Below, piece after piece: positions 7,789 through 9,208 of a stretch of DNA of 9,208 nucleotides (position 1 is its first letter; each line of letters opens with the position of its first letter). Position numbers and translations under genes: made by a program. Where the stretch lies: assembly GCA_945788205.1 (NCBI GenBank), contig CALZLE010000403.1, positions 1-9,208 of the forward strand, written 5' to 3'. The notes beneath the pieces are model-generated. The model saw only the letters and a list, made by a program, of their open reading frames with translations, made no database searches and was not told the DNA's origin. The DNA comes from an uncultured Desulfuromonadales bacterium (GTDB taxonomy: Bacteria; Desulfobacterota; Desulfuromonadia; Desulfuromonadales; Geopsychrobacteraceae).

Positions 7789-7794
7789 ATTATA
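7789..7794 (-). promoter_or_regulatory. Candidate -10 box for the kinase-hemerythrin-asnS operon
   Basis: A perfect TATAAT lies on the minus strand between the prfC terminator and the kinase start. The -35 region at normal spacing (CAGTTT at 7812-7817, spacer 17) is a poor match, so promoter strength or activator dependence is uncertain. Transcription would start near 7782, giving a leader of about 75 bases before the ATG at 7707. Confidence 0.45.
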
Positions 7795-7890
7795 GCCAAT
7801 TCCCGTTGAAAAAACTGATCTGAAGGGGAGAAAAGATATCTTTATTAGCAAGCCCAAACAATATCAGGTCTACTGGCTCTGTAAACGAAC

Positions 7891-7927
7891 AAAAAAAGGG
7901 TCCGCAACGAATCATTGCGAACCCTTT
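7891..7927 (-). terminator. Rho-independent terminator of prfC
   Basis: On the minus strand, GGGTTCGCAA (7915-7924) pairs with TTGCGGACCC (7898-7907) around a seven-base loop, with one G-U wobble, and is followed directly by seven T residues (7891-7897). Flanking A-T pairs (AAA at 7925-7927) can lengthen the stem. It lies 25 bases past the prfC stop and separates prfC from the kinase operon downstream. Confidence 0.92.
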
Positions 7928-7952
7928 AGCGTTTGATTTCAGCAAAGCCGTA

Positions 7953-9208
7953 TTAGCTATGCTCGCGAGACTTGAGAAAGCTGACACCCTCCCATTGTTC
8001 TTCTGTGTGCCCCAGTCGCCATTCACTCGCCGCGAGGTAAGTCAGGTGGCCTTCAGCATCATGAGCCAATTGATGCTGGTTTTTGGTGGAAAACTCATCC
8101 AGAAGTTTCTTGTCGTCACAGGCGATCCAGCGCGCCGTGCTGTAATCGACACTCTCATAAACAGCGTTGACGTTGTATTCCGCTTTCAACCGCTCCATGG
8201 TCACGTCGAACTGCAGCACCCCGACGGCGCCGAGAATAAACTCAGCCCCGGAAATCGGTTTAAAAACCTGTACCGCACCTTCCTCGGCTAATTGAACCAA
8301 ACCCTTTTGTAGCTGTTTTGCTTTGAGCGGGTCTTTCAGCCGCACACGACGAAAATGCTCCGGCGCAAAATTCGGAATACCGGTGAACTTGAGCGGCTCT
8401 TTCGGCGTGAAGGTATCACCGATCTTGATGGTGCCGTGATTGTGCAGGCCGATGATATCGCCAGCGTAGGCTTCTTCAACATGGGCCCGATCCTGAGCCA
8501 TAAAAATGGTCGCTTTGGAGAGGTTTACATCTTTGCCGATCCGATGGTGCTTAACCTTCATTCCTCTGGTGAACTTACCACTACAGATCCGCAAAAAAGC
8601 GATCCGGTCACGGTGCGCCGGGTCCATGTTCGCCTGAATTTTAAAAACGAACCCGGAAAAAGCCTCTTCGTCCGGTTCCACAATCCGCTCGGTCGTTTCG
8701 CGCGGACCGGGCGCCGGAGCCAGCTCAACGAAAGCATCGAGCATTTCCTGCACGCCAAAATTGTTGATCGCACTGCCAAAAAATACCGGTGTCTGACTCG
8801 CCTTGAGATAATCATCCATATTAAAAGGATTGGCTGCACCTTCGAGCAGCTCAATATCTTCACGCAACTCTGCGGCCTGTTTACCAAGCAGCTCATCCAA
8901 CTTCGGATCGTCAAGACTGTCGATCTTCACCGTTTCGGTGCTGCGTGCATCATCGCCCGGCGTAAACAGATTGAGTTCTTTACGATAAAGGTTGTAAACC
9001 CCCTTGAAACGCTTGCCCATCCCGATCGGCCAGGAGAGTGGCGTACATTCGATCTGCAGCTTGTCCTCGATGTCGGAGAGCACATCAAGGGGGGATAGCC
9101 CTTCACGGTCAAGCTTGTTGATGAAGGTCAACACCGGGGTGTTGCGCATCCGACAAACTTCCATCAGTTTTTCCGTCTGCGGCTCAACCCCCTTGGCGCT
9201 GTCGATCA
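7953..9208 (-). CDS. prfC: Peptide chain release factor 3 (RF3), N-terminus beyond the window
   Basis: RF3 is a translational GTPase that ejects RF1 or RF2 from the ribosome after peptide release. About 417 codons are visible, reading in from the right edge with (V)IDSAKGVEPQTEKLMEV. This places the break just after the G3 region; roughly 115 N-terminal residues, including the P-loop and switch I, are missing. The G4 motif NKLD is present ('TFINKLDREG'). RF3-specific stretches distinguish it from EF-G: WPIGMGKRFKGVYNLY, GFVFKIQANMDPAHRDR, HNHGTIKIGDTF, GIPNFAPEHFRRVRLKDPLK and GAVGVLQFDV. The C-terminus ends FLKSREHS, as expected for the family. An in-frame ATG at 9164 is an internal methionine, not the start. 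A strong terminator follows the TAA stop. Confidence 0.97.
   Translation of the reverse strand, partial: IDSAKGVEPQTEKLMEVCRMRNTPVLTFINKLDREGLSPLDVLSDIEDKLQIECTPLSWPIGMGKRFKGVYNLYRKELNLFTPGDDARSTETVKIDSLDDPKLDELLGKQAAELREDIELLEGAANPFNMDDYLKASQTPVFFGSAINNFGVQEMLDAFVELAPAPGPRETTERIVEPDEEAFSGFVFKIQANMDPAHRDRIAFLRICSGKFTRGMKVKHHRIGKDVNLSKATIFMAQDRAHVEEAYAGDIIGLHNHGTIKIGDTFTPKEPLKFTGIPNFAPEHFRRVRLKDPLKAKQLQKGLVQLAEEGAVQVFKPISGAEFILGAVGVLQFDVTMERLKAEYNVNAVYESVDYSTARWIACDDKKLLDEFSTKNQHQLAHDAEGHLTYLAASEWRLGHTEEQWEGVSFLKSREHS

Noticed and set aside
7790..8026. Minus-strand open frame of 78 codons spanning the prfC end
   Set aside because: It runs through the prfC terminator and overlaps the end of prfC in another frame, with no ribosome binding site or recognisable content.
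8355..9098. Plus-strand open frame of 247 codons
   Set aside because: It lies fully antisense to prfC, whose protein is conserved throughout, and its translation resembles no family; it is an opposite-strand shadow of that gene's codon pattern.

Overview
This is a compact bacterial chromosomal window of moderate GC, with seven protein-coding genes (two cut by the edges) and no mobile element, CRISPR array, tRNA or rRNA that I can see. The mix of genes (a thiol peroxidase, a TAXI-type solute-binding protein, a GspE/PilB-type ATPase, a bacteriohemerythrin and a multi-PAS membrane histidine kinase) suggests a Gram-negative, anaerobic or microaerophilic bacterium. The flavour of the protein sequences recalls Desulfuromonadales/Geobacter-type deltaproteobacteria. 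That placement is an inference from family resemblance, not a database result.

Layout from left to right. The first 91 bases hold the N-terminus of a thiol peroxidase (tpx-like, minus strand), with a good ribosome binding site and a recognisable sigma-70 type promoter. Next is a minus-strand TAXI-family periplasmic binding protein (204-1166) with no permease gene beside it. A 177-base divergent intergenic region rich in short inverted repeats separates it from a plus-strand GspE/PilB/MshE-type secretion or pilus assembly ATPase (1344-3146), which stands alone without other secretion or pilus genes. A 48-base convergent gap follows.

From 7707 down to 3195, three minus-strand genes are packed like one operon: a membrane sensor histidine kinase of 891 residues with two PAS-like domains, a 138-residue bacteriohemerythrin 20 bases downstream, and asparaginyl-tRNA synthetase (asnS) 11 bases after that. 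A TATAAT box lies about 80 bases before the kinase start. Upstream of it, a strong Rho-independent terminator closes the right-hand gene, prfC (peptide chain release factor 3, minus strand), whose N-terminal part lies beyond the window.

Most of the genes are well-known families. The most notable features are contextual: a sensor kinase with no response regulator that is instead linked to an oxygen-binding hemerythrin and to a housekeeping tRNA synthetase; a solitary assembly ATPase and a solitary TAXI protein sharing a structured divergent leader; and a large periplasmic sensor domain that I do not recognise. I did not find convincing evidence of a wholly new system.
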